From Acanthosepion pharaonis (Eukaryota > Mollusca > Cephalopoda > Sepiida > Sepiidae), in NCBI GenBank assembly GCA_903632075.3, contig CAHIKZ030005207.1, positions 1,000,001 to 1,064,000 on the forward strand: DNA of 64,000 bases, read 5' to 3'. Made by a program: the position numbers and the translations under genes. Position 1 is the first letter of the stretch; every line of letters begins with the position of its first letter. Below are positions 1 to 11,007 of the stretch, one piece after another. A model generated the notes under the pieces. That model had not been told where the DNA came from and made no database searches. It worked only from the letters and a program-made list of their open reading frames with translations.

Positions 1-455
1 AGCTCTGAAGCTTAAGTAGAAGACCAGCATGCCAAACCCTGTCAAACGCCTTTGAGATATCTGGAGCTACAGCTCGAGCTTCGCCGTTATTATCAAGATT
101 ATGATATACATATTCAGTGATGGCCTTAAACATATCAGCGGTAGACCGTAAAAAACGGAAACCATATTGTTTGTCAGAGAGTAGATCGTGAGAAGTAATA
201 TACTTAACCACTTCAAATACTTCGCCGAAAGCGATAAGAGACTAATACAGCGGTAGTTACAGGGGTCAGAAGGTTCTCCAGAGTTCTTAAAAACAGTAAC
301 TACAGAGGAGGACTTCTAACGAGCTGGAAAGCAGGAAGCAGCGAGGCAATAATTGTAGAGTTTCGAAAGAACTGGAGCCAGCTCAGGAGCACATATCTTT
401 AGAACGACGGGATAATATTTGGATTCACATCTAATCTTTCGTGTCCCGTTATTAC
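1..455 (-). pseudogene. LINE reverse transcriptase fragment, frameshifted
   Basis: Read on the minus strand, this is the RT core of a non-LTR retrotransposon. It begins with a KICAPELAPVLSKLYNYCLAASCFP stretch (about 455-330), given here in part only as landmark: CAPELAPVLSKLYNYC. It continues through VFKNSGEPSDPCNYR, GEVFEVVKYITSHDLLSD and KQYGFR to DISKAFDRVWHAGLL near 60-15, which is RT motif A with its catalytic aspartate. A W-to-stop change and at least one frameshift between the NYR and GEVFE blocks show it is dead. It runs off the left edge, where the remaining catalytic motif would lie. The style is that of Jockey/CR1-like LINEs. Family-level assignment is uncertain. Confidence 0.85.
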
Positions 456-727
456 CTGGATGTATTTAAAACAAAAAAAAAACAAATAAATTTCCATGTA
501 TGATGATGTCTATATGAACAGAGGAAAGTACTTGCAAAGAAAGACCTTATACAAGTTGAATTTATTAAAAACAGGGATCACAACATTCATCTAGAGGTTC
601 GTGGGTTAATGTAATTTTAATAAATTTGTTTGCGAAGATGTATTCTAGCCATTTATATCATTAACTTCACTAATCTGTTTTTTGTATGAATGATTCATGT
701 AATATAAATTGAACCGCACCACATATT

Positions 728-776
<49 letters not shown>

Positions 777-1035
777 GTTGGATTTTCAGTATTTTTTCCT
801 GTTGTTTTACTTTTACTTTAACCGGTTTCAATAGCTTTTCAAAAAGTTTTTAACTGTTTCCATGTGTTGACGCTTATGTTTTGAAGAAATGATCAAAATT
901 TTAAAAAATGAAATAATTTAGGGGTTTAACTGGATATACATGTCGCTTATCATAAGGGAAATTTTGTAGAATCTATTTATACAGTGAATTATGTATTGGT
1001 TTGAACTTCTTGATGAAAAATATTTACTTATTAAT
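456..1035. other. AT-rich stretch with (TA)n(CA)n microsatellite
   Basis: No gene is seen. An A-rich run lies at about 470-490. A TA microsatellite at 729-766 passes directly into CA repeats at 767-776. Confidence 0.7.
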
Positions 1036-3295
1036 CCGCCTTTGTTCAGTGGTTCTATAGTCGCACTATTAGAATGAGAATTTGGCAGATTTTTTTCTCC
1101 ACATTCCTCTGTATGTTGGCTTAGGGGTATTTTTCTGGTGTCGGGGATCGCTAATTTGTTGGTGATGAACTGTCATCCTATGCTGGAATGAATGGCCGTT
1201 TTGGCAAATGTAATGCTGTGGAAACATTTGTATGTAATTATTTATATTAAATTCTCGCACGAGAAATTCTTTTGAATTTTGATCCGTTTTTGAAATGAAA
1301 TTCCTGGCCCTCTAATAGGTAGCCGCGTACTCCGCAAAAGGATCATTACAAAGTTGCATTTTTTCACTTGAGCGTCTTTAATTGAGTTCTGCAGTTTTTC
1401 ACTCATCAGTATTTTTTTTTTTTTAGTGATTTTGGTTGCCGTTTACTTTTTACGATTGGGTATTTTTTTAATAGGCATTTTGTACTTTAGTAGGATTGGT
1501 AGATTTAGTTGAGATATAAGGAATGACATTTTTTTCTTTTCTTTTTCTTTTGTTTCTCGGAGTGTGTGGTTGTTAATTTGTTTTGCTTTTTCAATACTAT
1601 TGTTGATCAAACTTTGTGGGTATTTTCTCTTGATGTGTATTTTTTTTCATCACTTTTGGTCTCTGTTCTCTTGTAGTTTTGTTTGAGGCTATTGTACATA
1701 TCCGCTTGGCTAGGTTGAGTGGGATGTTGATACGAGTGTGTTTCGGGTGGGAAGATGTAAAAAAGAGATACTGTCGAGATTCAGTTGGTTTAAAATATTT
1801 AAAATATGTCGGTTTCTAGTTTAGTGTTTGTTTGTCATATGTCTAAAAAGGGAAGTTCTTTTTTTCTGCTGTACTCCATTGTGAATTGGATGCTAGGATT
1901 TATATTATCAATGGATGTTTGGAATGTCTTTAGTTTATCCAGACTTTCATTCCACAGAATGAAACAGTCATCTAGATATATTTTCCAGTTTTCATGTTGC
2001 AGCTGAAGTCATTTCCATAGATTTCCAATGTTCTTTCATAGATTTTTATTTCATGACTAGGTTGGTATATATTGGTGAAACCTTTGTTCCCATGGCTGTT
2101 CCTGATTTTTGTCGGTAGTGTGTTTCGTTGAACATGAAATAGCTGTTTTTAAGATGAATTCACGGCCTTCTATGATTAAATTTCCTTTTTAAGATGAATT
2201 CACGGCTTTCTATGATTAAATTTCCTTTTTAAGATGAATTCGCGGCTTTTTATGATGAAATTCTCTTTGATACTATTTGGTAGCTGATGAGGAAACGTTT
2301 CTAACCAGTATTTAATGACCTCTATTCCGTATTCATGTGGGATGTTGCTATATATGTTCACAACATTCATTGAGACCATATAAGTATTATGGTTTACCTT
2401 GTTGGGAAGATGATTCAGAAAATGTCAAATGAAGCTCCAAATGTGTTTGATAAGAGGTTTCAATAGGGTGTCTAAAAAATTGCTTAGATAATGTGCCTCG
2501 AAAATTGGTCATGCTGTTATAGACCTTAGTTTTAGGTCGGTTGGTGCGGGTATATTCACGCAGTTAGTTTTTGTACTATTGCATGTTTCGGTAATGAGCT
2601 TACTTTAGTGTATTTTAGGTAGTCCCTAAAAATTGCTTGTTTTATATCTAAAGTTTGTAATGGAGACATGTTCCTTGGAAGTAAGACAGCCTCGGTATGG
2701 GTGTATTAAACTGATAAGTTTTTTTTATCACTTTGTGAGGTTGGTAGTCTCTGTCTTCTTCATAGTATGTATCGTCCTGTAGCATATTTGGTATGATGCT
2801 TGTATCCATGATAACGACTGGGCCTCCTTTGTCCGTTTCTTGTTTTTCTCCAATTTTAGGCCGTTTATTTGGTTCCATTGTTGTCTGGTGATGTTGAACT
2901 TTGTTTGTGTCATTTCCTGTTTGTCAAATGGGAAGTTAGAGATGTAATTACAGAATTCATCGAAGGCTGCATTTTTTTTTTTTTGCCTTTTGGGGGTTGA
3001 CAATCTTGTCTTTTACTAGCGATTTTTCATTGTTTTCTTCTTCAAAAATTTATTTTACTAGCCTGAGTCTTCTACAGAATTCCGAAACATCATCTTTCAT
3101 TTCTGCTACATTTGGATTTTGGGGTGTTGGTGTGAATTTTAGTCCTTTACATAGGATCTCTATTTGTGCGGGTGTTAATGATTTTTGTGACATGTTGATT
3201 ACTTTCGATTTTTCGTGGTTGTGGGCCATCTCGTGTTCATATAATTCTGGTTTCTCTCTAAAAATGGTTATTAAAGTTGGATTCCTTTATATCAG
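1036..3295 (-). pseudogene. Penelope-like element (PLE 1): RT plus GIY-YIG endonuclease, decayed
   Basis: On minus, landmarks appear in the order expected for a canonical Penelope-like retroelement. The N-terminal block SLTPAQIEILCKGLKFTPTP is near 3190-3130. TRQQWNQINGLKLE and the conserved KGGPVVIMDTS follow near 2890-2800. RT motif A (VSMNVVNIYSNIPHEYGIE) is near 2380-2320. Motif B (HYRQKSGTAMGT) is near 2130-2085, and the catalytic motif C YLDD at 1967-1978. The C-terminal GIY-YIG endonuclease is recognisable near 1225-1130 (YICQNGHSFQHRMTVHHQQI, the usual YIGQTG changed). Frameshifts and stops break it throughout, for example an extra K-rich run near 2975 and the triplication listed separately. 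Length is close to full size for the coding region. Confidence 0.9.
2146..2265. repeat. 40-bp sequence present three times in tandem inside PLE 1
   Basis: The block starting TTTTTAAGATGAATTC recurs at 2146, 2186 and 2226, an exact 40-bp period, with a few substitutions in the third copy. It lies just before RT motif B of PLE 1 on minus (translating around REFILK). Because 40 is not a multiple of 3, the duplications destroy the frame. This is a local duplication within a dead element. Confidence 0.9.
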
Positions 3296-3421
3296 TGATT
3301 TCCAAACAATTTTGGGCCATGCCCCACTTTGGTATTTCTAAAATTCTGGTGCCTTCCTGTAATATTATGCATGTACGTATATACACACAAAATATTTTTA
3401 TGTATGCATACCAACTGAGCA

Positions 3422-3810
3422 ATGGTGAGACGACAAAAGATCATTCAGGTCTTCAGTAATGGTACCAACATTCATACTCTGGCTTCCATCTTCAAATTCT
3501 ATTCAAGAACCATCAAAAGAACAGTGAATAAGTTAAAAAAAAGAGGGAACTGTAGAGAGGAAAACTGGATCAGAAGAGAGGGATCATCTTTTCAATTTTG
3601 AGATCAATTGGAAATAACCCAACTCAATCCATTAAACGTTTTGCACGTGAGAGAGGACTTTCAGCTATGACAGTCCAAACAGCAGTGAAAAATGGCTTGA
3701 AAGGGAAACTGTATGTGAAACTTGTGAAGCACCTTATTACTCCAAGACAGAAAGTTAGAAGGTTAGAGAGGGCGAGGACCATCTTAAATAGGTTGGAAAA
3801 TGATCCTAAA
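3422..3810 (+). pseudogene. Mariner-type transposase, N-terminal part only
   Basis: Frames read VRRQKIIQVFSNGTNIHTLA, then a degraded RKTGSGRKR-like linker, then the open stretch RSIGNNPTQSIKRFARERGL continuing through VKNGLKGKLYVKLVKHLITP and RRLERARTILNRLEND. These match the two helix-turn-helix DNA-binding domains of mariner-family transposases. The catalytic DDE/D domain that should follow is absent. The sequence stops at a TA microsatellite near 3830. At least one frameshift lies around 3535-3600. The open frame 3598-3855 is the intact second half of the DNA-binding domain plus microsatellite read-through. Confidence 0.8.
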
Positions 3811-4338
3811 ATAAATAATATATACATACATATATATATATATCCAAGTATATGATTGGTGTATACGGAATCAATTCCAATAACCAACAATTACTATTCT
3901 TAAAAGAGTGCTCAATACAGAGTAGAGCGAATATAATTATTTATTTAAACATTATAACATAAATATGTTATAAAATCACTACAAAAATAGCCATTTTGTT
4001 TCAACACCTCTGGTGTCATATAAAGTGATGATGTTGAATGTAGATTGTAGAATAAAGGTTTTAAAAGGTTATTCGAACTTTATTTCAAACCTTCACGAGT
4101 TTCTGATCCTTCGCTATGATTAATTAGTGATGAACATGTCATTTTCGTTTATGATCGATTTCATCGCGATTCTTCTGTTAAGTTTAGTGAGTAATTATAC
4201 ATTCTTATTGCTGAAAGTAGAGTCCAATAGCGTTATAAAAACATCGAAGAATTACAGTAAGGTATCTTTAATCATTTCTAAGATACAACGGTTCAGAACT
4301 TAATCTAACAATTGGACAATTTTGTTTATATATATATA

Positions 4339-4369
<31 letters not shown>

Positions 4370-4604
4370 TGCAATATAAAAAGACAAATAGTTTTTGCTG
4401 TTTACGTGACTTAAAGTTTTATGTGCCAACGCGTTTTTTCTCAGAATGATGGCATTTTATATATATTTTATTATCTACATTGAGTGGTGGTTTTTAATCT
4501 TTGTTGTTTATTGTTATATGCGATATAGTCATTGTATACGTATTTACATGGAGAATTGTGTTTTTGTAGTAACTTTATTATTTACTGTTATATAAAGCGC
4601 TAAA

Positions 4605-4642
<38 letters not shown>

Positions 4643-4711
4643 TTATGGTGGGCTATATTTATGCGATAAAGTGCTCAATATCAGAGATAGAGCGTATGTA
4701 AATATAAATAT
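3811..4711. other. AT-rich region with TA/GATA microsatellites
   Basis: No gene. Microsatellites lie at about 3828-3842, 4326-4368 (TA passing into GATA) and 4606-4639. The motif GTGCTCAATACAGAGTAGAGC at 3907 and a variant at 4671 are pieces of a dispersed repeat family described at 5620-5900. Confidence 0.6.
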
Positions 4712-4845
4712 AAAAGTGAACGTTGAAGTCAACACTCAGAGGCGAAAGGCTGTTTCATGCTAGACGCAATCGTCAGGCGGCCCGACGATTGCGTCTAGCA
4801 TGAAACAGCCTGTTGCCTATGAGTGTTGACTTCAATGTTCACTTT

Positions 4846-4846
<1 letters not shown>
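4712..4846. repeat. Near-perfect inverted repeat, 63-nt arms with hammerhead-like cores
   Basis: Arms 4712-4774 and 4784-4846 are reverse complements with about four mismatches in 63, separated by a 9-nt spacer. The left flank is 4606-4639 (TA)n and the right arm ends directly in (TA)n at 4849. Each arm carries a hammerhead-like core. On minus, the left arm has CTGACGA at 4776-4770, a UGC/GCA hairpin with loop GUCUA, then GAAAC at 4756-4752. On plus, the right arm has CCGACGA at 4782-4788, the same hairpin, and GAAACAGCCTGTT from 4802. The spacer truncates the stem that would close the motif, so activity is doubtful. Confidence 0.75.
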
Positions 4847-4895
<49 letters not shown>

Positions 4896-4899
4896 GAGC

Positions 4900-5070
4900 T
4901 TTGCTAAACCGGAAGTCCTCTTTGGCTGAACGGACATAGCACGTCAGGTTAAATGACGGTTCCGTAGAGGATACAGGTTTGATTCTTTTGTCGGAGGAGG
5001 CATATTTTCTACGAAATTTCTTGAACATTCAGACCGGGAAATGCAATACTGTTTAATTAAAAAGCAGAGC
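4900..5070 (+). repeat. tRNA-derived SINE (family E here)
   Basis: The head resembles a tRNA-type Pol III promoter. A box A-like TGGCTGAACGG lies near 4924-4934 and a box B-like GGTTTGATTC near 4976-4985. The body has GCATATTTTCTACGAAATTT followed by TTGAACATTCAG. The same body occurs at 47630-47823, there partly duplicated in inverted orientation, and this is why I call it a dispersed family. The element lies between TA microsatellites. No intact tRNA fold is implied. Confidence 0.65.
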
Positions 5071-5099
5071 ATTTACTGAAATAAGTGCATCCATCAAAA

Positions 5100-5100
<1 letters not shown>

Positions 5101-5168
<68 letters not shown>
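5101..5168. repeat. (TA)n(TG)n microsatellite
   Basis: TA dinucleotides from about 5103 change to TG repeats at 5158-5168. This compound TA-to-TG pattern recurs at 5519-5617, 5922-5978, 8786-8836 and 24226-24291. Confidence 0.95.
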
Positions 5169-5900
<732 letters not shown>

Positions 5901-5921
5901 GTAGGGGTGTGTGGGTGTGTG

Positions 5922-5922
5922 C

Positions 5923-6014
<92 letters not shown>
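5922..6014. repeat. (TA)n(GT)n(TA)n compound microsatellite
   Basis: TA repeats to about 5960, GT repeats 5961-5978, then TA again from 5985. Confidence 0.95.
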
Positions 6015-6020
<6 letters not shown>

Positions 6021-6080
6021 AAAGGCTTAAACACTAATATTCCATGACCATGGAATATTAGTGTTTAAAGTTTTTATTAT
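6015..6080. repeat. Perfect 20-bp-arm palindrome within a longer inverted repeat
   Basis: TTAAACACTAATATTCCATG at 6027-6046 is followed by AC and then its exact reverse complement at 6049-6068. Beyond a 3-base mismatch on each side, the arms continue for 9 more bases (6015-6023 against 6072-6080). The TA microsatellite touches the left end. It would form a stable cruciform or RNA hairpin. It could be a junction of two inverted repeat copies, but I see no other copy in this window. Confidence 0.85.
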
Positions 6081-6204
6081 ATCCTTACTCTGTCCTAGAC
6101 ATTGAGTTCTACCTGGATTCTTCCTCTTGGAAAATTTTTTTCTAAAAATATACATGTATGGGTATTTTTTATATATATTTTGCATATGTATGTATATTTT
6201 CCAC

Positions 6205-6242
<38 letters not shown>

Positions 6243-7599
6243 TTCGCGAAAAATCTATGACAAATTGGAAAAAAGTTTGCGTGTGGAGTGTTTCTTTCTT
6301 CAGGACTGTCTTGCTTGTGTGTAGAGAAAAAGTTCTAAATAACATTCGTTTGGTCAAGTTCTGGGAAGTGGCCCGAAACAACTGAGAACGTCGGATTTTA
6401 TTATGCAAGTCAATGCTGATATTATTAGAAAATTTTAAAGAAATACTTATATTTACATGAGAGATATACGATATCAATTTCAGTTCATGTTATTTGTTTT
6501 TATTAGAAATACTTGCAATATCATATTGGTTAGATGGGATTTTATTATGCCTATCGTTGTTTTTTTAGCAAATTTAATAAATAATGCGATAGATATTTGT
6601 TTTTGTTTTTTAATTTCAGACCCAAATTATTATCGGTTATACGACAACATAACCTTAAATGGAAAGAAAATATTTTCAACTTCTTGAATTATGGGATCAC
6701 ATCTTTAGAAAATTTAAAAAGACTCAGAGAAAAACAAAAAACTAATGAAAGAAATTAAAAAAAAACTGACAAGATAGGAACAATATAATGGCTTTAAGAA
6801 TGCTGGTTAACATTAGAATGGGTATTAAGCAAAAAAAGTGAATTGTTTTAAAAGAAAATGTTAGAACAAAAAGAAAAGATACTGAACATTAAAAAAATTG
6901 CCTGAAGATTCGGAAAGAATCAAATAAGCTTCTTTAAATAGACATCGCAAAGAGAAACGTGGAAGTTCAAAAAAGAAATACATGAAAACGCTTAATTTGT
7001 ACAAAGTATAAGAGAAATCATTTTTTAGCCGTAATATTTGGTGTTGAATGTTGAGCTACATTGAATAAATCTGATGTCATGGCATCCTTTATGGAAATAG
7101 TTAATCAACACAATTTAAAGGACAGTAGCATGGAAATGAAGTAATGTATTTCATTAGTATTGTAGGCAGTAAATTGTGATGATAACATAAAGATAGATAC
7201 AGAGAATTATCAGTTTGGGGAGAAGAAACTTTTTGAGTTAAGAAGTATTAAGCTAAGAACTATATTCATGCAAGACAATGTTCATTAAATTTTGTAAAAC
7301 GAACTATTGCCCATCTTGCTAAAACAATGTTTCAAAGATACCAGATTAATGGAATGGCGCACAATCAATCCAGATATCCATAAAAACTCATATAACTTTA
7401 TATATTGAGTCATAAGTAATTTCCGTTTTTGGGAACCACTTGTCCAATAGAAAACTTAGGATCCGTCGCTAAAAGAGAATGAAAAGGATATTCCGACAAA
7501 GATCTCTGGGAGAAATAGAAAATGCTGCAAAGTCGAAACAGTAAAACAACTTAACCATATTAATAAGTAAGAAACTGATGAAGGTGAAAGTAATAAAAT

Positions 7600-7601
<2 letters not shown>
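6081..7601. other. AT-rich, no recognisable gene
   Basis: TA microsatellite at about 6209-6240. The remainder is A-rich with many stops in all frames. A few coding-like tracts are too broken to assign. I see no splice-bounded exon. Confidence 0.6.

Positions 7602-7668
<67 letters not shown>
7602..7668. repeat. (TA)n microsatellite
   Basis: About 33 TA units with one TGTA interruption at the right end. Confidence 0.95.
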
Positions 7669-7673
<5 letters not shown>

Positions 7674-8025
7674 GTATTGTAAATCAAATCTAGGTTTATG
7701 TAGCCTATATCCTTTGATTTTATTTATAAACAGAAATTTGCTGCAGATAGCTTACACCATATATTCTGACACTTCCCCGCAAAAATATTGCTTTTAATAA
7801 GGTTAAATATTATAAGCTGAAACTGATATATTTGAGATGTATGTATATATATAAATGTTCTGAAAATTTTACAAACATTAGTTGATTAATACTTGTTTTA
7901 GCGTTAAAAAATTGACTTACATAATAAAAGATTTGATTAATTTTTCATTGTTTTTCCAGCAATCTAACATTTTTCCGTTTTTCAGGAGTGAAAGAATAAA
8001 CGAATTGTCCATCATTATGATTCTT

Positions 8026-8064
8026 CCGGGCGCTTTCGGCTACTTTCCCAGCCATTATCAAGGA
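8026..8064 (-). ncRNA. Hammerhead-like motif, left arm copy
   Basis: On minus: CC, core UUGAUAA (8061-8055), one base, GGC at 8053-8051, a 10-base loop, GCC at 8040-8038, GAA (8037-8035), AGCGCC, then CGG. Stem II (GGC/GCC) is intact. The core departs from CUGANGA at positions 3 and 8, as in its inverted partner, and stem III has lost its last pair. This is probably a decayed copy. Confidence 0.35.
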
Positions 8065-8271
8065 TATGTTTTGGATGGGGAAATTGTGGAGTTCGGGCGG
8101 TATGTGTGGTACTTTGCGGTCACGTGCTATGCGCGGCCAGTTGACCGGGGTAAGACCTATTTTTAGAACACTTTTAACACGCCGTGTCCTCTGCTAAATA
8201 ATGTGAGATTGATAGTGGGAGAATAAAATATAATAAGCAGAGCCACGCGGAATTTCACCATCCACAACACA

Positions 8272-8311
8272 TCCTTGATAATGGTTAGAGAAATAGCCGA
8301 AAGCGCTAGGA
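8272..8311 (+). ncRNA. Hammerhead-like motif, right arm copy
   Basis: Order seen: UCC (8272-8274), core UUGAUAA (8275-8281), one base, stem II GGUU (8283-8286) with AGCC (8295-8298), GAA (8299-8301), palindromic stem III AGCGCU (8302-8307), putative cleavage base A8308, then GGA (8309-8311) complementary to the UCC. The core has U3 and A8 instead of C3 and G8. In the crystal structure of full-length hammerheads these two positions form a base pair, so the pair of changes is compatible. The 3-bp stem I is short, and activity is unproven. Confidence 0.45.
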
Positions 8312-8410
8312 ACAATTAAAAGTACGGATAATTCCTATATTCTTTAACCCTGAAAAAACGGAAAATGTTAGATTGCTGAAAAAACTCAATAAAAGATTAA
8401 TTAAATCTTT

Positions 8411-8622
8411 CTTGTCGGCCGTTTATAAAAGATGCATGAAAGGCTAGTGCCTAAATACGCATCAATACATACATACTTACATACATACATACACATATAT
8501 ATATATATATATATATTTTTTTATGCGCAGTAATTATTGCAAAGTGCTCAATATCAGTGATAGAGCTAACATATTCAGTCGTATGGATATGAGTTTGTGG
8601 ACCTGGGTTTCACGCTTTTGCA

Positions 8623-8671
<49 letters not shown>
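8411..8671. repeat. (ACAT)n and (TA)n microsatellites with family G fragment
   Basis: ACAT units at about 8463-8492, TA at 8493-8514 and 8628-8671. GTGCTCAATATCAGTGATAG at 8552 is the family G motif. Confidence 0.8.
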
Positions 8672-8674
<3 letters not shown>

Positions 8675-8781
8675 AATTTTCTAAGCGTAGCTTAGATGTA
8701 GTACAAGGCCGATCGAACAACTAACTTGTCGTAATTGTTCTCATGAGACAAGCTTGATAACCATGTCACCACGTCAAGGTG

Positions 8782-8785
<4 letters not shown>
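8672..8785 (-). repeat. tRNA-derived SINE, family A, internally deleted
   Basis: Reverse complement begins GAGCACCTTGACGTGGTGAC and ends CTAAGCTACGCTTAGAAAAT, as in the four family A copies at 13818-14092 and 50645-50914. About 25 bases around the GATCCTCACTGGGTGCCCC segment are missing, leaving TTCGATCGGCC. The 3' end runs directly into (TA)n (8671 downwards) and the 5' end abuts another (TA)n. Confidence 0.85.
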
Positions 8786-8836
<51 letters not shown>

Positions 8837-8989
8837 CTACAGATCATTTGGACTGGTTTTTATACACACTATGTTGAGAGAAGAAATAACTCGAGCGAAT
8901 GCAAGAAAAATGATTAAAAAGCTTATTGCAGTTCCTTGTTTGTCGTCTTCAGTGAAACTTGTATCAAAGAGGGATTGCTGCCCAAATAC

Positions 8990-9077
<88 letters not shown>

Positions 9078-9080
9078 GTG
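8786..9080. repeat. Compound microsatellites with short unique spacer
   Basis: (TA)n(TG)n at 8786-8836 and (TA)n(TATG)n(TG)n at 8994-9084. The spacer 8837-8990 has no recognisable gene. Apparent proteins here are poly-IY read-through. Confidence 0.9.
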
Positions 9081-9084
9081 TGTG

Positions 9085-10520
9085 TATCTTAGTCTTTGTC
9101 TCGGCACATATGTATATTTCAGTCGTGAAAATGGGTTTGTTTTTCTTCCTTTTTGTTGCAAGCCAACGTGCTTCCCAAAGAACCTTTTTGTAAAGAATGC
9201 TACTTTATGCAACCGATTGAGGATTTTGCAGCAAAAGAAAAGAAAAAAAAACAAAAAACAAACAAAAAAAAAGAAACAATTGACAGCTACAAGAGATGAA
9301 TGTCCCGTGAGAATGCACACAATAACATCTCATCAACAAGGCTTTTATCTCGTTAACAAGTCGATGAAGTTGATTCTCAAGAGAGCGGTAATTTCCCCAC
9401 CAGCCTTAGTTTACATTGTACCAATGACAAGTCAAATCTTTTATTTTATTCTTGCAGTACTCTCTCCTGTTTGTCGTGACAGTTTCGTAACGTTTTACGT
9501 ATATTATTTTTTTACTTTAAAAGTTTGCTTATTTTGATATTTTTTTTTATTTTCATCAGTCCCGAAATTGTCTTTTTCAAGTTTTCTGCTTCTTCATATG
9601 TATATAGATTTTTAATTTCAATTTTTCACATCTTCAGTGATTTTTGTTTTTTTTTTATCTTCATCTTTCATTTCTCTATTGCATATTTAAAGTGAACTAC
9701 ACTTACATATACAAACAGGCGTACACGTACAAGAACTTATGTTTTTAAATCTAATTTCTTAGCAGTCAAAGATCTGAAGATTTTTCTTCTCTTATAATGG
9801 CAGTATCGTTTTCTTTTCTTCATTTTAAAAATCATACATTGTCTTCATTTTTTTATTTTCTTGTCAGCCACAAAGCCTAAAGTTGATCGTTATTTTTTAA
9901 ATATCAAATTTTCGTTTTTATTTTTTATTTTGTATCCTTTTGCGACTTTTTGTTTCTGTAGTCACAAAAATCTCAAGATTTCTCTTTTGTTCTCGGACGA
10001 TGTCGCATCCCGAGGCATCTTCAATTGACGGGCCAAGATACAAGAGATAACACAATGCCGATTGAATGAGCCGCATGTTGGGCACTTGGCTCTTTGCGAC
10101 CACTCCAACAATACACAAGTGTATACTTAAATACAGGCCTACCTGTCTAAGTTAAAAACATTAACAGCCATTCATCAGATACTTGGTAACAGTGAGCACC
10201 ATGCCGTGAGATGCCCACGCGACGTTCAAGGACAGCCTCATCCTACCACACTCCTCAGCGCATGTATGTAGGTAGATATGCTGCCGCAGGACACGGAGAT
10301 TATATATTTCAAAATGGGAAATGTTGCATAGGATGAAGTGTCGCTCGTTGGAGGTGTTGGCGAGTGGGAGAAAATGGTAAATGTTCAAGTATGGAAACGC
10401 GAAGAAGATTGACGAATAAAATGGCTCCAGGATATTTTAAGCACATTCATAAGATTCTTTGTTCTTTTGTTTTTAATTTTGTTTTTCATCCATTTCCTTT
10501 GTTGGAATCATCTGATCCAC

Positions 10521-10523
<3 letters not shown>
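9085..10523. other. No recognisable gene
   Basis: T-rich and A-rich tracts (for example poly-A interrupted at 9238-9275) surround a GC-richer part at about 9950-10430. The minus frame 10161-10388 (reads CAEECGRMRLSLNVAWASH) is open over 75 codons but matches nothing I know. It could be a LINE remnant. Confidence 0.5.
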
Positions 10524-10580
<57 letters not shown>

Positions 10581-10679
10581 GTTTTCTCTTTCTTGGTCTA
10601 CTCACTATCTCGACGTTTTCATTTTCGCAGTGTATTCTCTCTCCTTTATCTTCTATCTATATTATTATGTTTTCTATTG

Positions 10680-10768
<89 letters not shown>

Positions 10769-10903
10769 CTGCGTAAATTTGTCAATACAACCTGTTCGGT
10801 TTCTCAGTGTATGCTTTCTCTATATATTTATATTATTATCTCTCTTTCGTTAAAATTTGCTGTATCGGACTGTTTACTTTCCCACTTTGTTTTGCTCTTT
10901 TCT

Positions 10904-10940
<37 letters not shown>
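10524..10940. repeat. Tetranucleotide and dinucleotide microsatellite cluster
   Basis: (TCTA)n at 10524-10580, (TC)n into (TA)n at 10680-10760 and (TCTA)n at 10906-10938. Unique pyrimidine-rich sequence separates them. Confidence 0.95.
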
Positions 10941-11007
10941 GTTCCTATTTATCTATAAACGTCAATAGAACCTGTTTAGTTTATTCGTGTATTATTATTT
11001 TTATCTA

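Larger units (their letters stand above)
7931..8410. repeat. Long inverted repeat (about 160-bp arms) carrying paired hammerhead-like motifs
   Basis: The arm at 7931-8089 reappears in reverse complement at 8249-8410 at roughly 75-80 percent identity by eye. Shared blocks include CAGCAATCTAACATTTTTCC, GCGCTTTCGGCTA and CCATTATCAAGGATATGTT. The 160-base centre is GC-rich and unrecognised. Each arm contains the layout CC-UUGAUAA-hairpin-GAA-AGCGC (see 8026-8064 and 8272-8311). The open frame at 7882-8166 runs across the left arm and is not considered a gene. Confidence 0.75.

Noticed and set aside
7882..8166. 94-codon plus frame ending GRYVWYFAVTCYARPVDRGK
   Set aside because: It runs over one arm of an inverted repeat whose partner arm is not open. 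Centre is unassigned but too short to support a gene.
8672..8785. Hammerhead-like motif in SINE family A
   Set aside because: I looked for CUGANGA and GAAA around its body and found neither in any of the five copies.
8754..9537. Open frames encoding long IYIYIY proteins (also near 5843, 25192, 45487, 48752, 62062 and others)
   Set aside because: They are read-through of (TA)n and (TCTA)n microsatellites, open because TATATA has no stop in one frame.
10161..10388. 75-codon minus frame in a GC-rich stretch
   Set aside because: No recognisable motif or splice sites. Retained only as unassigned sequence.
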